Shown here: piece by piece, positions 60,843 through 64,000 of the stretch
How positions within the stretch are numbered: the stretch's first letter is position 1
Layout: the number at the start of each line of letters is the position of its first letter
From: Novosphingobium ginsenosidimutans
Lineage (GTDB): Bacteria; Pseudomonadota; Alphaproteobacteria; Sphingomonadales; Sphingomonadaceae
Direction of reading: 5' to 3'
Assembly: GCF_007954425.1 (NCBI RefSeq)
Contig: NZ_CP042345.1
Coordinates: 2,850,001-2,914,000 of the forward strand
Length of the DNA stretch: 64,000 nt
The notes under the pieces: generated by a model
The model's database searches: none
Told to the model about the DNA's origin: nothing
What the model saw: only the letters and a program-made list of their open reading frames with translations
Translations under genes and position numbers: made by a program

Positions 60843-62570
60843 GTGCGCGATACCGGCCCGATAATCTGGTCTGCCAGCTGGCCCGACCATGACCAAGGCC
60901 ATCGCCCTGCTGCGGTAGAGGCTCTTCTTGAGCAGTTGCGGGACTGGTCCATCAGCGAAGGTCCAGGCTGGATTGTTGGAGCGAACCGGCAAGACTGCAT
61001 CGTTGAACTGGGCGATTGGGTGGTCGCCACTCCGACACGGCAATTCGTAAATCGCGCAAGAGGCCTGTTGATGTCGCGGGCCGACGTCGGCAGGGCGCTG
61101 GTTCGCAACGGCCCCGAATGGGTCATGGACCTAGCACCGCCGTTCCGGCTGCTGACCGTCGATCGCAGCGCAAACCGTCCCACCGTGCACTTTGACCAGT
61201 TCGGGCTCGGACACTGGTTCGAAGGCCGCTCCGACGGCGTACTCTTCACCGCGTCGTCAGCCCGGCTTGTCGCCCGAGCGATCGGTGCTGAACCTGACAC
61301 TGGCGCGCTGCTTGGTTATTCGCAGCTGGGCGTCTTCGCCTTCTCGGCCACGCCCTACCTGGGGGTCAGCAAGCTGCTGCCTCCCGATCCCTGGGCGGAT
61401 CAGTACGCCGCCAGCTCCCAAAGCCAGGCCAAAGATTTAAATCATCACGTGGAATCGACGTTCCGCAATGCGGTGCAAGCGCTGCTATCAGCGGCGCCGT
61501 CTGCGGCGCTTGAGCTGAGTGGCGGACTCGACAGTCGGCTGATCCTGGCCGCTATGACTCCCGAGCAACGGGCCGGACGAAGTGCCCTGACCCTTGGCAG
61601 CCCCGGAGAGATCAGCCCGGACCAGCGCATCGCCAGCAGGTTGGCTAGCGACTACGGGTTAGTTCACCAGATCAACCAGCCGCCCGCCACCCCCTGGGAC
61701 GATCCCGCGGTGCTTTTCGCAACCTTGGCCGACGCATGCGACGGCTATCAGGGCATGGGCAATCCCGTCGACAAGGCAACACTGCTGGCGGCCGGCGAAG
61801 ACAGCACTGAACTAATCCGGTTCGGCGGCCAGAACGGTGAAATCCTGCGCGGCTTCTATCACGCGATGCAACCGCTTGGCTTGCCCGCCTCTGAGAGCCT
61901 GTGGGCCAATCTTGTCGACTGGCGATTGACGGCCAACGACAAGGTTTCAGCGCGATTGCTGTCAAAGCATGCGCGCGATGCAATGATCCCGACGCAGCGC
62001 CAGGCATTGCTGGCAGAACTGGGCAATTTCGCGGGCGAATGGGGGCAGGTGCTGGATCGGCTCTATCTCAGATTGCGCATGCAGGCGTGGGTGGGGAACG
62101 CAGCCAGTAGCAACCTGGTTAAACGTACGATGCTGATGCCCTTCTTTGATCCGAGTTTTGTTGCCGCAGCCATGGCTCTTCCGGCTTCCAGCCGCAGCCA
62201 ATCGATAGCTGCATACCGTCTTTTGCACGACATCGATCCCATGCTGGCCAGGATCCCGCTCGATAGCGGCAGGACGCCCGCGAGTTTCCTGAACCCAGGA
62301 CTGGGGACGAAGTTGGAGAGTCTGCGCGGCACTGCCCGTAAGCTGGCCCGCAAGGTTGGGCAACGGATCCGGCCGCGCTCTGGTGCGGCGCTGGGAAGCG
62401 CAGCGGTTGTCGAGGCGTGGCGCCAGCACGGCGGCGCCGATCGGCTCGATTTCGGACGCCTCGATCGCCTCGGCATCTTTGATCCGGCCATGCTCGATGC
62501 GCTGCAGACCCGCAAGTTCGTGCCTGACCGGAGCGAGCTTGGCTTCTTGCTTATCTGCAACAATCTGTAA
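60843..62570 (+). CDS. Asparagine synthase-related protein without a functional glutaminase site
   Basis: The 575-residue protein has the C-terminal AANH-type ATP pyrophosphatase domain with the PP-loop ELSGGLDSRLILAA (near residue 224) and downstream helical part. The N-terminal region resembles the Ntn glutaminase fold but begins with RDTGPIIW and so lacks the essential Cys2 of asparagine synthetase. It may adenylate a carboxylate and join it to an amine or to free ammonia. In polysaccharide loci such proteins are proposed to amidate uronic acids. The start is GTG 60843; it follows the RTX gene. Confidence 0.85.
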   Translation: MRDTGPIIWSASWPDHDQGHRPAAVEALLEQLRDWSISEGPGWIVGANRQDCIVELGDWVVATPTRQFVNRARGLLMSRADVGRALVRNGPEWVMDLAPPFRLLTVDRSANRPTVHFDQFGLGHWFEGRSDGVLFTASSARLVARAIGAEPDTGALLGYSQLGVFAFSATPYLGVSKLLPPDPWADQYAASSQSQAKDLNHHVESTFRNAVQALLSAAPSAALELSGGLDSRLILAAMTPEQRAGRSALTLGSPGEISPDQRIASRLASDYGLVHQINQPPATPWDDPAVLFATLADACDGYQGMGNPVDKATLLAAGEDSTELIRFGGQNGEILRGFYHAMQPLGLPASESLWANLVDWRLTANDKVSARLLSKHARDAMIPTQRQALLAELGNFAGEWGQVLDRLYLRLRMQAWVGNAASSNLVKRTMLMPFFDPSFVAAAMALPASSRSQSIAAYRLLHDIDPMLARIPLDSGRTPASFLNPGLGTKLESLRGTARKLARKVGQRIRPRSGAALGSAAVVEAWRQHGGADRLDFGRLDRLGIFDPAMLDALQTRKFVPDRSELGFLLICNNL

Positions 62571-62577
62571 TCCTGTG

Positions 62578-64000
62578 ATGATGAAACTGGGTTGGATCAT
62601 TGTCGCCGCAATCTCGTTGGCACTGGGCAGTTTCGCTGTGGCACAGAACGGCAAAACACGGACGGCAGCCCATTTCCACGTCGATTACGAGCGCGGTAAC
62701 GATCAGAACGATGGCCTTTCGCCGCAGCGGAGCTGGAAGCACGCGCCCGGCGATCCCAACGCAACCGGCCAGCCCAAGGGTCTGCGGCTGGTTCCGGGTG
62801 ACAAGGTCACCTTTGCGGCCGGCGTAACCTATCGCGGCAGCATCGTCGTAAGTGACAGCGGCACCCAGCCCGCGCCGATTGTCTTTGAAGCCGCGGCGGG
62901 AGCGCCCGCGATTATCAACGGGTCCGAACCGGTCGAGGCGATCCCGTGCGGGTCACAACCGGAGTGCCAGGGCCTGGCCGGCAAAGCGGTGCTGCTGCGG
63001 ATCGATCGCCACGCGGCGCTGGCGGGAACGATCTTCGACAGCGCGGGACCCATGCGGCTGGCCCAGGATCCGAATCCCGAATCCGCGCAGTATCCTGACG
63101 AAATCACGCAATTCCGTTCGATCGCAACCAGCCGGATCCAGGCCGGCGAATTCCCCCTGCCGATCCGCAGTCCGGATTGCGCCGGCGATTGCGGGATGGA
63201 GCTGGCCTTGTGGGTCCAGCGCAATGTCGTGGTGAGCAAACCGGTCCTTTCGATCAAGAATGGTGTGGCCCAGTTTGATCCCGCTGGCCTGCGCTTCTAC
63301 ACTGATCGCGATACGCGCTATGCCTTGCGCGGATTGCCTCAGTTTCTTGATGAGCCTGGCGAGTACCTGCCAGTCAGCGACGGACTGGTGCTGGCCCTGC
63401 CCCGGCAGGCGGGAAGCAAGTTCGCGTTCGCTTCCGGCCGCGGCGGGATCATGGTCAGAAATGCTTCTTGGGTGACGATCAGGAACCTTGGTTTTGAGCA
63501 GATGGGTGACGGCGGGGCCTATGGAAAAGGCATCGGAGTGTTCGTCAACACGCCCGGCATTCGCGGCCTGACAATCAGCAACAATCGCTTGCGGCACTTG
63601 GACTTGCGATCGGGCACGGGTGCTATCAATCTGCGCGGGGTCAGCGATCTCACGATAGTGGGCAACCAGATCGAAGGTATTGTCCGGGGCTCTGGCATTC
63701 GCCTTGCCGGGCCATCGGTCAATACGCGTATCTCGGGCAACACCATCGTCGGCATTGGTCGCACAGCAATTTATGTTGCCGAGGCCAAGGACGTTGAAGT
63801 GACCGACAACTTCATCGCCGACGTCAAGGGTGTCCACGGCAACGGACTGACCGCCTATCAAGGCAACAATAATGTCGCTTTCCGGCGCAATACGGTGATC
63901 GATGCCAAACAGGCGGTGACATTCCAGGGCAACAACGAGAAGACCGCAACGCCTCAAGCGCTGGTCTTCGAAAACAATCTGCTGGTCTCAACCCCGGATT
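62578..64000 (+). CDS. Right-handed parallel beta-helix protein, exported, 3' end beyond the window
   Basis: The frame starts at ATG 62578 (MMKLGWIIVAAISLALGSFAVAQ, a Sec signal with AxA cleavage) and stays open for 474 codons to the last base. The mature part opens FHVDYERGNDQNDGLSPQRSWKH, the usual N-terminal cap of secreted beta-helix proteins, and later has coils such as VTIRNLGFEQMGDGG, LTISNNRLRHLDLRSG and TRISGNTIVGIGRTAIYVAE. It is probably a periplasmic or surface polysaccharide lyase or epimerase, but no catalytic residues can be assigned. It starts eight bases after the asparagine-synthase-like gene. Confidence 0.87.
   Translation, partial: MMKLGWIIVAAISLALGSFAVAQNGKTRTAAHFHVDYERGNDQNDGLSPQRSWKHAPGDPNATGQPKGLRLVPGDKVTFAAGVTYRGSIVVSDSGTQPAPIVFEAAAGAPAIINGSEPVEAIPCGSQPECQGLAGKAVLLRIDRHAALAGTIFDSAGPMRLAQDPNPESAQYPDEITQFRSIATSRIQAGEFPLPIRSPDCAGDCGMELALWVQRNVVVSKPVLSIKNGVAQFDPAGLRFYTDRDTRYALRGLPQFLDEPGEYLPVSDGLVLALPRQAGSKFAFASGRGGIMVRNASWVTIRNLGFEQMGDGGAYGKGIGVFVNTPGIRGLTISNNRLRHLDLRSGTGAINLRGVSDLTIVGNQIEGIVRGSGIRLAGPSVNTRISGNTIVGIGRTAIYVAEAKDVEVTDNFIADVKGVHGNGLTAYQGNNNVAFRRNTVIDAKQAVTFQGNNEKTATPQALVFENNLLVSTPD

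Overview
The window is a gene-dense, GC-rich stretch of an alphaproteobacterial chromosome. Gene order (rpiB-glyA-nrdR, yqeY/dnaG/rpoD, carA-carB-greA, ilvB-ilvN-ilvC) and family content (COQ4-type ubiquinone protein, carotenoid oxygenase, DUF1214/DUF1254 pair, sphingan-like secretion locus) fit Sphingomonadales best. That placement is inferred from family knowledge, since no rRNA gene is present. No stretch longer than about 160 bases lacks a gene, and I see no tRNA, rRNA, CRISPR array or insertion sequence.

Layout. 1-4162: end of a membrane acyltransferase, a crotonase, a riboflavin pair (an HTH-fused RibBX-type protein and lumazine synthase) and an aldo/keto reductase. 4173-7437 (minus): a four-gene operon of a kinase-like protein, an uncharacterised protein and separate DUF1214 and DUF1254 proteins, behind a double palindrome. 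7516-11521: enolase, a four-gene YqjD/YqjE-like envelope cluster, a DUF4170 protein and GreA. 11629-21089: carAB, then yqeY, a repeat-bounded DUF559 gene, dnaG and rpoD. 21244-25543: rpiB, glyA, nrdR, a TrmJ-like methyltransferase and rpsD. 25609-31628 (minus): S9 peptidase, class II aldolase, tgt, a globin-like small protein and a carotenoid oxygenase, the last divergent from a TetR regulator with a palindromic operator between them. 32251-36367 (minus): a membrane protein, queA, a cyclophilin, coaD, ispA and xseB. 36431-43682: small membrane proteins, a second crotonase, purL, a DUF3052 protein, COQ4, and serB/miaA, whose 5' ends overlap head to head. 43686-47252: ilvBNC with a candidate leader attenuator and a palindromic repeat between ilvN and ilvC.

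47313-64000 is an envelope polysaccharide and type I secretion locus, all on the plus strand. It holds a polyprenyl-phosphate sugar transferase, a SleB-like hydrolase, an ABC exporter, an HlyD adaptor, a TolC protein with an unusual 400-residue Pro/Ala-rich front end, a GT4 glycosyltransferase, a flippase, an RTX-tailed beta-helix protein, an asparagine-synthase-like protein lacking its glutaminase cysteine, and a second beta-helix protein that runs off the window. The likely logic is that lipid-linked sugar is assembled and flipped while the type I system exports a beta-helix protein that binds or modifies the polymer.

The observations most worth following are the HTH-RibBX fusion behind two ATCACA/TGTGAT palindromes (a possible autoregulated riboflavin enzyme), the DUF559 gene bounded by 41-bp inverted repeats, and the unusual TolC and RTX proteins of the secretion locus.
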